Source: Citricoccus sp. K5 (GTDB lineage Bacteria; Actinomycetota; Actinomycetes; Actinomycetales; Micrococcaceae). From it: a stretch of 64,000 nucleotides of DNA. This document shows positions 36,701 through 54,731 of the stretch, one piece after another (position 1 is the first letter of the stretch; each line of letters opens with the position of its first letter). The stretch covers positions 2,302,245 to 2,366,244 of the forward strand of contig NZ_LR732817.1 in NCBI RefSeq assembly GCF_902506195.1. Reading direction: 5' to 3'. The notes under the pieces are model-generated. The model saw nothing but the letters and a program-made list of their open reading frames with translations. It made no database searches and was not told where the DNA came from. A program made the translations under genes and the position numbers.

Positions 36701-38055
36701 GGCGTCAACCGCAACAGCCCTTCTGTCCCGAGCACCGGCCCGGCCAGCGCGGCGAACTGGGACGAGGCCGCCAGGGCCACGGCCACCAACCAGCAGCCCG
36801 CATGGTCCACCATCGCCGCCACACCGACCGGCAGGTAGCCCCGAGCGCCGGCTCCACGCCACACCAGCGGGATCTGCAGGCAGAGGTACACGACCAGCGA
36901 GGTCAGCATGAGATCCGCCGACCAGTCCAGCATGAGTGCCCACGAGACGAGTGCCAGCAGGACTCCGCACCGCACGGCGTAGGTGGCCGCCAACCGGTAC
37001 CGCTCCGGCCCGATCGCCGCGACGGTGGCGTAGTAGGCGCACGCGGACAACAGGAGCAGGAGCATCTGCACCGGCTCGATCCAGACGCCGACGATCAGCC
37101 CCAAGACCACCATGCCGGGCACGATCCATTGATGGGTCTGAGCGAATGCCGTCCGAAAGCGGGCTGGTAACCAACGGTTGCGGCCAGGTCCCTCCACAGA
37201 GATCCACGCCATCAGGACAGCCAGGCCGATCGAGGCGATCAGGGCCCACACCAGACCCTGCTGCACTGCGGCGCCGGAGGCCATGACGGTGCTGAGCAGG
37301 AACGGCACCGTCAGGTAGGCCACGATCCGGCTGTCGAGGCGCACTGCCGCGAACACCATCATGGCGGTCCCCACCGCCGAGGTGAGCAGCCAGGAGAGGG
37401 TCGGATCATGCAGGACGAGCACATCCAGGGCCACCCCGGCCACGGGCACCAGCGCCAGCCCCGTCCCGGTGAAGGCGGTGGCCGCCGGTCGCAGGGTGCG
37501 GCTCGTCGCGTGCACCACCAGTCCCGCGCCGTAGAACAGGCCCACGACGACGGCCAGTCCCGCGACCCTGGCCGTCACCGGCAGTGCGGCCCCGATGAAC
37601 AGTGAGGCGGCGGCCACCAGCAGGAGGCATGCGGTGTACAGGGTGATGTTGACGTTGCGCCGATCCCGCCTCTCCTTCTCCGCCGCCCGTTCTTCAGGCG
37701 TCTGCACCGGGATGGACGAGCTCGGGGGCAGAAAGGCAAGAGGGGACGCCGGAGGAGATACAGGAGGGGATGCAGGAGACAACGGAGACGGGAAGGGTGG
37801 CGGCAAGGATGGAGAGACGGGCGCAGCGACGTGATCAGCCGGGGCGCCGGTCACCGTTGGGACACCGGAGGCGGTTGGGATGGCCGACGCGGCCGAGCCG
37901 GCGTCGTACCCCTGCTGCCACGCGCGGGCGAGGTCCGAGCGCGTGTACGTCCCCATCACCTCACCGGGTGCCGTGGCGGACCCACGGCGCACCACGAACC
38001 GAGCCACGGCCGCACCGACGAGCAGCCCGAATACCAGCGCTATGAAGATCCCCAC
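33769..38055 (-). CDS. Giant polytopic membrane protein, function unknown
   Basis: About 1428 residues from GTG 38055 (the open frame continues to 38214). An N-terminal membrane helix with a basic end (VARFVVRR) precedes a short cytosolic segment (YTRSDLARAWQQGYDAG), a Pro/Ser-rich linker of about 70 residues, and then roughly thirty or more hydrophobic segments to residue 1390. Soluble linkers are low-complexity: repeated GRENPAG words, a poly-Ser run and EATEAAEAAESGESAES. No catalytic motif is visible. The size and architecture resemble large actinobacterial membrane proteins of the SCO7613 type, but this is only an impression. The upstream part of the frame (38056-38214) abuts the tuf terminator and was excluded. 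The end lies 9 bp before the 41-residue peptide gene. Confidence 0.7.
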   Translation of the reverse strand: MGIFIALVFGLLVGAAVARFVVRRGSATAPGEVMGTYTRSDLARAWQQGYDAGSAASAIPTASGVPTVTGAPADHVAAPVSPSLPPPFPSPLSPASPPVSPPASPLAFLPPSSSIPVQTPEERAAEKERRDRRNVNITLYTACLLLVAAASLFIGAALPVTARVAGLAVVVGLFYGAGLVVHATSRTLRPAATAFTGTGLALVPVAGVALDVLVLHDPTLSWLLTSAVGTAMMVFAAVRLDSRIVAYLTVPFLLSTVMASGAAVQQGLVWALIASIGLAVLMAWISVEGPGRNRWLPARFRTAFAQTHQWIVPGMVVLGLIVGVWIEPVQMLLLLLSACAYYATVAAIGPERYRLAATYAVRCGVLLALVSWALMLDWSADLMLTSLVVYLCLQIPLVWRGAGARGYLPVGVAAMVDHAGCWLVAVALAASSQFAALAGPVLGTEGLLRLTPGIGVAAAVVVVTTAVFSLLFLHTNRLGEVGAPATANLLWQVTTPVALTPLLIYPQIRPEGYAGSGDGRGWNLEIILLVIMAVEAIALVLLRRRGQHSRIDTRLVPHVIATSGVVLVYLAAFRWADPPGDSALTLTALAAVLWATVTALHQGPLTVRGGLTMDAEGRLATDGPAGRENPAGRENPAGTEEPDGGAGPDGRAVPADATLPAAVWSGASLLAVVLLLATSLSHGGALLGWYALAVITAAVALRWLGSGALGDRQVVCRIMVLIVGGLTLLTATLRFADMAEAARASISSSEPFTGVSSWHVVIALVLLTGWLVTVAVLTRDRLPQATRTVVLLAGQASSAVLVSTVVDRLGGNESAARAAAVVALVVGLALRSRFARRLPGSDRSAGSAGFLTAPATSWLVTGAVIILWFVELAAGEGDRAALMVMALALMGAGLVLRVSAGGHWAVLAGAVGLVVVASAWFDLTGGWLPAALFPTSAAAALILLLTLSVAAWEISVSTGWPVPTSGRERASLSSRSSLSSSSSSLSAWSWLNDLALFRPVAAATGWAVALVLGLTGEVDRDPHLGVLGMTMAVGSLVLYVFARTRGVVALVAGTVIGVPVSGWMLSLWWKEQGWWFPDESWTAVIIGMLSVAVLGLWALVDARQGQRSLTAVEATEAAEAAESGESAESVEARGPAGVPVALAPSALQRPAILWQGGLAVMLVLALGTVVALEPRAGLPENAVVWTALAVAVAGIWLTVDAWGRTLLWAESPGRQTQWVLWGQDAAVLLTFAAASRAWWQTAVPDDLGRAGWWNVQLLVLVLVGLGFRHVLRELRDRSLPGQEAGQEPGRERGGSQAGRAETGLRRPVTYFGAAAGIFTLAALYVLANGTALMQLTVLGGFALLVVLGLTRREQLLTWWGAAGVAMSVLWYLRGYTYIYLALLGLVLIVLAVRQLRRHQARQSAGDPDVTPDLGVAPGRDQAEGTRGR

Positions 38056-38222
38056 ACCGACAGCGTACGGTGCCACCGCAGGCCGGACCCGGTTGTCCAC
38101 AGCCGTGACCCACTGCAGGACGCCGCCACCGGAACCCCCAGATCCAACAGGGGGTATCGAACCGGAGGACCTGACCAGAGACGCAAATACCCATGCCTCG
38201 AACAGGCACAGCATTAAACGCC

Positions 38223-38254
38223 AGAACCCCTCCGGCCGAAGCCGAAGGGGTTCT
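38223..38254 (-). terminator. Terminator of tuf (str operon end)
   Basis: AGAACCCCT (38223-38231) pairs with AGGGGTTCT (38246-38254). An inner CGGC/GCCG stem closes on a TTCG tetraloop in the minus-strand transcript, a very stable hairpin. It lies 26 bp past the tuf stop. The tail is GGCGTTTAATGC, with only a short U run. Confidence 0.75.
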
Positions 38255-38280
38255 CGCTGATGCTTGGCTGACGCCTTAGA

Positions 38281-39471
<1,191 letters not shown>

Positions 39472-39540
39472 AGGTTCCTCCTAGAACTGTTCATCTGAAG
39501 AGACTTCTCAGACGCGGGTGGCGTGCTGACAACTTGGGAA

Positions 39541-39570
39541 AGTCTACTTCGATCTGTCTGCTGGTGATAA
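39541..39570 (-). promoter_or_regulatory. Predicted promoter of tuf
   Basis: Minus-strand TTATCA (39570-39565), 18 bp, then TAGACT (39546-39541). This gives tuf a transcript of its own in addition to read-through from fusA, with a leader of about 63 nt. Confidence 0.5.
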
Positions 39571-39683
39571 TTCTCCGGATTGCGTCAGGACCGGTCCTGG
39601 ATCAGGCCACTCGGACCGCCTGTTCCGCGGACCGACCTTCCGTCCTGTGGTGGTTCCATCCTCCGGAGTGCGGACGGGCCACC

Positions 39684-39742
39684 TGTCCGGTCCGGTGGCG
39701 GATCCCCTGGGAGTACCAGGGATTCCGCCACCCTTCCGGACA
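39684..39742 (-). terminator. Long hairpin between fusA and tuf
   Basis: A 17-bp arm (39694-39710, starting GGTGGCGGAT) pairs with 39716-39732 with two mismatches and a 5-nt loop. An outer stem TGTCCGG/CCGGACA (39684-39690 with 39736-39742) extends it. It starts 18 bp past the fusA stop and lacks a U-tract. It may terminate part of the str transcript or protect its 3' end. Confidence 0.65.
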
Positions 39743-39759
39743 CGTTCTGTGACAGCTGA

Positions 39760-41874
<2,115 letters not shown>

Positions 41875-41951
41875 GGTGTCTCCCTAAGGTTGGTGGGTGG
41901 GTCCTGTAGTGATGCCGGTAGCCGGTGCCGGCAGCGAGTGCAGGCGGCACG

Positions 41952-41985
41952 GCGCCCGGAAACCGCCGTAACGGTTTCCGGGCGC
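41952..41985 (-). terminator. Perfect 14-bp hairpin between rpsG and fusA
   Basis: GCGCCCGGAAACCG (41952-41965) pairs exactly with 41972-41985 across a 6-nt loop. It starts only 8 bp past the rpsG stop and has no U-tract. It is either an attenuator or a 3'-end stabiliser that sets the rpsL-rpsG to fusA ratio. Confidence 0.6.
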
Positions 41986-41992
41986 ACGAGAA

Positions 41993-42463
41993 TCACCAGC
42001 GGTAGTGGGCGAAAGCCTTGTTGGACTCGGCCATCTTGTGGGTGTCCTCGCGGCGCTTGACCGCGGCACCGAGACCGTTCGAGGCATCGAGGATCTCGTT
42101 CATGAGGCGCTCGGTCATCGTCTTCTCGCGACGGGCCTTGGAGTAGCCCACGAGCCAACGCAGGGCCAGCGCGGTGGAACGTCCCGGCTTGACCTCGACG
42201 GGCACCTGGTAGGTGGCGCCGCCGACGCGGCGGGAGCGGACCTCGAGGGCCGGGCGGACATTGTCCATGGCCTTCTTGAGGGTGGCCACCGGATCGGCCC
42301 CGCCCTTGTCACGAGTACCCTCGAGGGCACCGTAGACGATGTGCTCGGCGGTGGACTTCTTGCCGTCCACCAGCACCTTGTTGATCAGCTGGGTGACCAG
42401 CGGGGACCCGTAGACCGGGTCGACGACGAGGGGGCGCTTCGGCGCAGGACCCTTACGTGGCAT
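41993..42463 (-). CDS. rpsG: 30S ribosomal protein S7
   Basis: A 156-residue S7 ([21 protein letters not shown] ... [12 protein letters not shown]), the standard length. It nucleates the 30S head and contacts E-site tRNA. Its ATG shares one base with the rpsL stop (TAATG). In-frame sequence up to 42880 belongs to rpsL in another frame. Confidence 0.98.
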   Translation of the reverse strand: MPRKGPAPKRPLVVDPVYGSPLVTQLINKVLVDGKKSTAEHIVYGALEGTRDKGGADPVATLKKAMDNVRPALEVRSRRVGGATYQVPVEVKPGRSTALALRWLVGYSKARREKTMTERLMNEILDASNGLGAAVKRREDTHKMAESNKAFAHYRW

Positions 42464-42837
42464 TACTTCTTCTCCTTCTTCGCGCCGTAGCGGCTGCGGG
42501 CCTGGCCGCGGCCCTTGACACCCTGGGTGTCCAAGGCGCCGCGGACGATCTTGTAACGGACGCCCGGGAGGTCCTTCACACGACCGCCGCGCACGAGCAC
42601 GATGGAGTGCTCCTGCAGGTTGTGGCCCTCGCCCGGAATGTAGGCGGTGACCTCGATGCCGCCGTTGAGGCGGACACGTGCCACCTTGCGCAGCGCGGAG
42701 TTCGGCTTCTTCGGGGTGGTGGTGTACACACGGGTGCACACGCCACGGCGCATGGGGTTCCCCTGCAGTGCAGGAGCCTTGGTCTTGACGACCTTCGGTG
42801 AGCGGCCCTTGCGGACCAGCTGCTGAATCGTAGGCAC
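42463..42837 (-). CDS. rpsL: 30S ribosomal protein S12
   Basis: A 124-residue S12. The decoding-centre loops are wild type: [17 protein letters not shown] (Lys43-type residue present) and [13 protein letters not shown] (Lys88-type residue present), so streptomycin sensitivity is expected at this target. [11 protein letters not shown] opens the protein. It heads the str operon with a predicted promoter 234 bp upstream. Confidence 0.98.
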   Translation of the reverse strand: MPTIQQLVRKGRSPKVVKTKAPALQGNPMRRGVCTRVYTTTPKKPNSALRKVARVRLNGGIEVTAYIPGEGHNLQEHSIVLVRGGRVKDLPGVRYKIVRGALDTQGVKGRGQARSRYGAKKEKK

Positions 42838-43070
42838 TCTTGGTCTCTCCGTTGTTCGGTTCCAGGTTGGCTGCTCTCACAGCTGTCCTGCTTTCAGCCC
42901 GGCGGGCGCACAGGACGGGCCCGCGTCAACCTGGACTGCTGATGGTCGTTTCTTCGCACCCGGGGGGTTCAGCGAGAACGACCGCAGGCGTGCAAAAGTG
43001 TGGCATTCGTCGCGCAAGAACCCCGCAACCCGGACTGTGTCCCTATTGCCACACAAAAACAATTGAGACC

Positions 43071-43100
43071 AGCCTACCACCCCCTGGGGGCAGCGGTGAA
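43071..43100 (-). promoter_or_regulatory. Predicted promoter of the str operon
   Basis: Minus-strand TTCACC (43100-43095), 18 bp, then TAGGCT (43076-43071). The -35 is nearly the same as that predicted for infA (TTCACT). Confidence 0.5.
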
Positions 43101-43135
43101 ACTCTGGCTGGGCAGGGGTCAGGGGCGGTTCAGCG

Positions 43136-43203
43136 GATGGGGCGGTGCAGAGAATGGGGCTGTACAGGGGATGGGGCTGTACAGGGGATGGGGCGGGGCA
43201 CCG
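43136..43203. repeat. Degenerate 17-bp tandem repeat
   Basis: Four units of GATGGGGCTGTACAGGG type start at 43136, 43153, 43170 and 43187; the middle two differ at one base. They lie between the ATP-grasp gene end and the str promoter, 36 bp upstream of its -35 box. Confidence 0.8.
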
Positions 43204-43215
43204 GGCCAGTCGGGG

Positions 43216-44586
43216 CTAGTCCCGGGGCGCCGGGTGGTCATGGAACACCCGACGCGCCTTCAGCTCGGCGGCGCGAAGATAGAGCTCGCGCCGCAGGTCG
43301 CGGTCCGCGGGGTAGGAGAAGGGGCGCACGACCCGCCCGGCCCGCTTCGCCTGCCGGATGCGCTGCCGTTGCGCGTCAGTGGCGTACTGGTCCACCAGGG
43401 AAAGCGGGATGGTGGTGATGAGGGCGGGACCGGTGGTGGTCACCCACCCCTCGTCCAGCCGCTGGTCCGTCTTGAGGTCCACGTTCAGATACTCCTCCAC
43501 CAGGTAGGGGGCCGGGTTCGCCCCGGCGGCCGTGAGGTAGTAGTGGTTCCGGCCCAGCCGTGGGTTCATCTCCAGGAACTGGGCCACGCCGGTGCGGGGG
43601 TCGATCTTGGTGTCGAACATCGCGAAACCGTGCCAGTCGAGCGCGTCCATCAGGGTGGTCCCCTGGTCCGCGATCACCGGGTGTGCGGAGGCCAGCACCG
43701 CTCGCGCATTGCCCTCCAGGCCGGGGGCATGGTCCTCAACGATGACCTCTCCGTAGGACACGAGCCGGGTGGAACCGGTGCGGTCACGGAAGAACGTGGC
43801 GATACCCAGCTGCGAGTCCGGGCCGGGCACCATCTCCTGGACGATCAAGGCGCCACGATAACCGGCTGCGCTGGCTTTGCCGAGGAGGGCCTCCACCTCG
43901 GCGGCTCCCCCGGTGCCAGTGTCCGCGTCGGTGCCTGCACCGGTGCCCGTGTTGGCCCCCTCGATGATGTGCACCTTGCGCCGGCCCTCGAAGCGGATGT
44001 CCGCCCACGCCCCGCCGTCACCGGCCTTGAGGATCACGGGGTACGTCAGGCCCAGCCCGGCAGCGAACCGGCGCGCGGCCTCGGGGGTGTGGGAGCCGGC
44101 GTCGTAGGTGGCGGTCTTCGGATACGGCACCCCGTACTGCTCGCACAGTGCGTAGAAGTTCTCCTTGAGGGCTGCCGCATCCAGGGCGTCCTCACCCGGA
44201 TAGGGAACGGTGTAGCCCGCGGCCTCGAGGGTCTCGCGGTGGCGGACGGCGAAGCGCACGAGGTGGTCATAGCTGGCCAGCAGCAACAGCGGGCGGCGGG
44301 GTTCCCCGCGCAATTGCCCGGCGACCCGCACGAGGGCGTCGATGACGGGCTGCTCCTCCGTCATGGGCCCGGCCGGGAAGGCCTCCAGGATGGCTGAGTG
44401 CTTCAGGTTGCGGTTCAGGGACGTCGGGACCACCGCGGAGATCACGCCGTACGCCTCGTGGAACTCCCGGGCCAGGGAGTACGCGCCCACGTCTCCCCCG
44501 GTGATCACCGGCACGAAAGGCTGCCCTGCGGGTATGACTGACGGGCTGGCTGAAGGCGTGGCCGAGGAGGCAGCGGGGTCTTCCAT
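43216..44586 (-). CDS. ATP-grasp carboxylate-amine ligase (D-aspartate-ligase-like)
   Basis: A 456-residue ATP-grasp enzyme. The ATP-binding subdomain shows YPVILKAGDGGAWADIRFEG (about residue 170-190), VQEMVPGPDSQLGIATFF, and the metal-binding FLEMNPRLGRNHYYLTAAGANP (about 335-355), the pattern shared with D-Asp ligases of peptidoglycan cross-bridge synthesis such as Aslfm. It should join an amino acid carboxylate to an amine with ATP hydrolysis. The insertion TGTGAGTDADTGTGG is a low-complexity loop. It is divergent from a FemAB-type gene, starts 34 bp apart, so the two probably share a control region and pathway. The amino acid added is unknown. ATG 44586 begins MEDPAASS. Confidence 0.75.
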   Translation of the reverse strand: MEDPAASSATPSASPSVIPAGQPFVPVITGGDVGAYSLAREFHEAYGVISAVVPTSLNRNLKHSAILEAFPAGPMTEEQPVIDALVRVAGQLRGEPRRPLLLLASYDHLVRFAVRHRETLEAAGYTVPYPGEDALDAAALKENFYALCEQYGVPYPKTATYDAGSHTPEAARRFAAGLGLTYPVILKAGDGGAWADIRFEGRRKVHIIEGANTGTGAGTDADTGTGGAAEVEALLGKASAAGYRGALIVQEMVPGPDSQLGIATFFRDRTGSTRLVSYGEVIVEDHAPGLEGNARAVLASAHPVIADQGTTLMDALDWHGFAMFDTKIDPRTGVAQFLEMNPRLGRNHYYLTAAGANPAPYLVEEYLNVDLKTDQRLDEGWVTTTGPALITTIPLSLVDQYATDAQRQRIRQAKRAGRVVRPFSYPADRDLRRELYLRAAELKARRVFHDHPAPRD

Positions 44587-44620
44587 GGCTTCGATGCTAC
44601 CGGCGGCTAGGGTGGGGGTC

Positions 44621-45916
44621 GTGCCAGATCTAGCTTCCCCGTTCGGTTCCCCCACCCCCTCCGGCCAGGACTCCCGGCCCCTGACGGTCCGTCGGATCAC
44701 TCCCGCAGACCATGGGCGGTTCCTGGCGGATCACCCTGGGGCCTCCTTCCTCCAGAACCCGCAGTGGCCCGGGGTGAAGATCGACTGGCGCGGGGACTCC
44801 CTGGGCTTCTTCGACGGCCAGAGCCTCAAGGCCACGGCCCTGGTGCTGTTCCGCCGACTGCCCGTCCCGGTACCGGTACTGAAGAAGCGCTCCCTCGCCT
44901 ACGTCGCCGAGGGGCCGGTGTTCGACTCCTCCGCCGTCCAGCTGGAGTCCGTCCTCGTTCCGCTGGTGCAGTACCTCAAGTCCCGGGGCGCGTTCCTCGT
45001 CCGCGTGGGCCTGCCGGGAGTCGTCACCCGCTGGGACGGATCCGAGGTCCGCAAGGCTCTGGCCGCCGGCACGCACCGCTCGGTCACCGACCTCACTCCC
45101 CTCCACACCGAACCCGCCGCCGAGGACGTTCGCTCCCGCCTCCTGACCCTGGGCTGGCAGGCACCGTCCGAGTCAGAGGAGTTCGAGGCCGGCCAGCCGC
45201 AGTTCCAGGCGCGCATCCCGCTGCAGCCGGAGCTGGACATCGCGTCTGATGGCACCAGCGCCGAGCCCAACAAGAACGGTGAGTCTCCCGCCCTGGAGGC
45301 GGCACTGAACCGGATGGACTCCACGTCCCGCCGGCAGACCCGCAAGTCGACCCGGTCCGAGCTCACGGTGTCCGTGGGCACGGTGGAGGACCTGCCGGCG
45401 TGGCAGGCCCTGTACGAGGAGACCGCGGCGCGAGACGGCTTCACCGGGCGGCCGCTCGCCTACTTCCGGCGCATGTTCACCCAGCTGAACTCCGGTGGCG
45501 CTGGTCGCTCCGGTGGCTCTGGTGGCTCCAGTGGCTCCGAGGCCAGCGCAGTGGACACCGAGTGCACCCTGTACCTGGCCCGCTTCGGCGAGCAGCTGCT
45601 GGCCGCCGCCATCTACGTCCGCCAGGGCCAGTTCGGGTGGTATGTCTACGGGGCCTCGTCCTCAGAGGAACGCAAGCGCTACGCCCCGCGTGCCCTGCAG
45701 CTGCGACAGATCCAGGACTCCCTCGCCGCCGGGTGCACCTGGTATGACCTCGGCGGAATGAGCCCCTCACTGGACCCGGAGTACGAGCTGGCGGGGCTGA
45801 CCCGGTTCAAGACGACCATGGGGGCCGACGTGGTCCAGACGCTCGGCGAGTGGGACTACCCCGTGAACCGGATGCTGGCCCGCGGCTTCAATCTGTACAT
45901 GTCCCGCCGGGGCTGA
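44621..45916 (+). CDS. FemA/FemB-family peptidoglycan aminoacyltransferase
   Basis: About 431 residues. FemAB enzymes transfer amino acids from aminoacyl-tRNA to the peptidoglycan stem peptide. Two GNAT-like halves are recognisable: ASFLQNPQWPGVKIDWRGDSLGFF with RRLPVPVPVLKKRSLAYVAEGPVFD in the first, and GWYVYGASSSEERKRYAPRALQLRQIQDSLAAGCTWYDLGGMSPS with LTRFKTTMGADVVQTLGEWDYPV in the second, the latter highly typical. A Gly/Ser-rich insertion (SGGAGRSGGSGGSSGS) lies near residue 295. GTG 44621 is preferred (GGGTGGGGG upstream); GTG 44612 is also in frame. It faces the ATP-grasp ligase across a 34-bp gap. Confidence 0.85.
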   Translation: MPDLASPFGSPTPSGQDSRPLTVRRITPADHGRFLADHPGASFLQNPQWPGVKIDWRGDSLGFFDGQSLKATALVLFRRLPVPVPVLKKRSLAYVAEGPVFDSSAVQLESVLVPLVQYLKSRGAFLVRVGLPGVVTRWDGSEVRKALAAGTHRSVTDLTPLHTEPAAEDVRSRLLTLGWQAPSESEEFEAGQPQFQARIPLQPELDIASDGTSAEPNKNGESPALEAALNRMDSTSRRQTRKSTRSELTVSVGTVEDLPAWQALYEETAARDGFTGRPLAYFRRMFTQLNSGGAGRSGGSGGSSGSEASAVDTECTLYLARFGEQLLAAAIYVRQGQFGWYVYGASSSEERKRYAPRALQLRQIQDSLAAGCTWYDLGGMSPSLDPEYELAGLTRFKTTMGADVVQTLGEWDYPVNRMLARGFNLYMSRRG

Positions 45917-45949
45917 ACGCCCGGCGCAGCACACCCAAGCACACCCCTG

Positions 45950-46837
45950 TCAGTGCCCGAACTCGTCCGCGTCCTGGCGGGTCTCCGACGGTACACCGGC
46001 ATCGAGCGCATCGACGGCCGCGAGGTCGTCGGCCGTGAGCTCGAAGGAGAACACATCCAGGTTCTCCCGTTGCCGCTGCGGGTCGGCTGACTTCGGGATG
46101 GCGATCCGCCCCTGCTGCACGTGCCAGCGCAGCACCACTTGCGCCGGCGTCCGCCCCAGCCGTGAGGCGATCGTGGTGACCTCCGGACGGTCCAGCAGCT
46201 CGCTCCCCCGCCCGATCGGGGTGTAGGCCGCCGTCAGGACTCCGGCGGCGGTGTTGGCCTCCTGCAGGTCCGATTGGGCATCGGTCGGCTGGCAGTGGAT
46301 CTGGTTGATGCTCGGCACCAGTCCCGCCTCGAGCACCCGTTGCAGGTGCGCAGGCTTGAAGTTGGAGACACCCCAGGACCGGATGAGTCCGGACTCCGTC
46401 AGCTCGGCCAGCGACTCGCACGCCTGCACATAGCGGTCCAGTCCCGGATTCGGCCAGTGCACCAGGTACAGGTCGAAGTAGTCCAGCCCGGCCCGCTCGA
46501 GCCCGGCCTCGAGACCGGCGCGCACCACGTCCACGGGCCCATGCCACTCCCGGTTGAACTTGGAGGTCACGAAGACCTCGTCCCGGCTGAGCCCGGAGCC
46601 GACGACGGCGCGCCCCACCGCGTCCTCGTTCCGGTAGTTCTCGGCCGTGTCCACGTGCCGGTAACCGGCCTCCAGCGCGCTCGTCACCGCCTCGCTGCAC
46701 TCGTCGCCGGTCATCGGCCAGGTGCCGAGCCCGATCAGGGGGATCTGGACAGCCGGGCGTGCGTTGCTGGTGCTGGCGTCGCCGGTGCCGGTGTCGGAGT
46801 TGGTGCCGGACAGGGGAGCATATCTCTGGGTGACCAT
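45950..46837 (-). CDS. Aldo/keto reductase
   Basis: A 295-residue NADPH-dependent oxidoreductase of the AKR superfamily. The catalytic tetrad is visible: Asp and Tyr in HVDTAENYRNEDAVG (about residues 67-76), Lys in FVTSKFN, and His in LYLVHWP. Cofactor-binding IPKSADPQRQREN lies near residue 250. A Thr/Ser/Asp-rich stretch of about 30 residues precedes the core. ATG 46837 (MVTQRY) is preferred over the upstream in-frame ATG. The substrate is unknown; related enzymes reduce aldehydes or 2,5-diketo-D-gluconate. It lies downstream of the rpoC terminator. Confidence 0.85.
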   Translation of the reverse strand: MVTQRYAPLSGTNSDTGTGDASTSNARPAVQIPLIGLGTWPMTGDECSEAVTSALEAGYRHVDTAENYRNEDAVGRAVVGSGLSRDEVFVTSKFNREWHGPVDVVRAGLEAGLERAGLDYFDLYLVHWPNPGLDRYVQACESLAELTESGLIRSWGVSNFKPAHLQRVLEAGLVPSINQIHCQPTDAQSDLQEANTAAGVLTAAYTPIGRGSELLDRPEVTTIASRLGRTPAQVVLRWHVQQGRIAIPKSADPQRQRENLDVFSFELTADDLAAVDALDAGVPSETRQDADEFGH

Positions 46838-46890
46838 GGCACCCAGCCTGTCACGCCGGCGTCGGGAAGATCCACCGGGCCTTAACACAC

Positions 46891-46934
46891 AGAGTGACCT
46901 GGCCCCGTCATGTGAGACGGGATCAGGCCACTCT
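46891..46934 (-). terminator. Terminator of rpoB-rpoC
   Basis: A 19-bp arm (46891-46909, AGAGTGACCTGG...) pairs with 46916-46934 with three mismatches, some of which are G-U capable, and a 6-nt loop. It lies 53 bp past the rpoC stop and just upstream of the aldo/keto reductase gene. Confidence 0.65.
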
Positions 46935-46986
46935 GGGTGGTGCTGATTCAGCGATGTGTTAGCTCAGCATTGTGCTGGCTCAGCGA

Positions 46987-50883
<3,897 letters not shown>

Positions 50884-50948
50884 GGTCCGTTGAACTCCTG
50901 ATTCGTAACGTTGATGAAGTCTGGGGTGGGACGGGGAACGGGTGTTGC

Positions 50949-54470
<3,522 letters not shown>

Positions 54471-54634
54471 GAGGGATCCTTCCACAGACCGTCTTTACTT
54501 CCGTGCACTCCCCCACTGGTCCACAGCACCGGGGCCCACCGCTATTTGAAGGCCAGACCGAATGCCACACCGAGATGCCCCCGGACACGACCGGTGGCAT
54601 GGCAAAGTGGACTTCAGGGGAGACGTAAGGAACC

Positions 54635-54663
54635 ATACTAACTTTCGGCACGCCCGAAGTCCA
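54635..54663 (-). promoter_or_regulatory. Predicted promoter of rpoB-rpoC
   Basis: Minus-strand TGGACT (54663-54658), 17 bp, then TAGTAT (54640-54635), the same -10 as for rplM and infA. The leader would be about 160 nt. A second TTGACC -35-like word at 54713-54708 lacks a well-placed -10. Confidence 0.55.
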
Positions 54664-54731
54664 GCCGGTCCTGTTCCCGTGGCTGTGAATATGCTAGGAA
54701 CGCCGGAGGTCAACCGGAACCCCGGAATTCC

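Larger units (their letters stand above)
42838..43215. other. str operon leader and flanking gap (378 bp)
   Basis: No gene is supported. It contains about 230 nt of rpsL leader, the predicted str promoter (43071-43100) and, beyond it, a degenerate 17-bp tandem repeat (43136-43203) next to the end of the ATP-grasp gene. Confidence 0.5.

Noticed and set aside
38056-38214. Longer N-terminus for the giant membrane protein
   Set aside because: It would start 9 bp from the tuf terminator hairpin, leaving no room for a promoter, and the added residues precede the natural first membrane helix.
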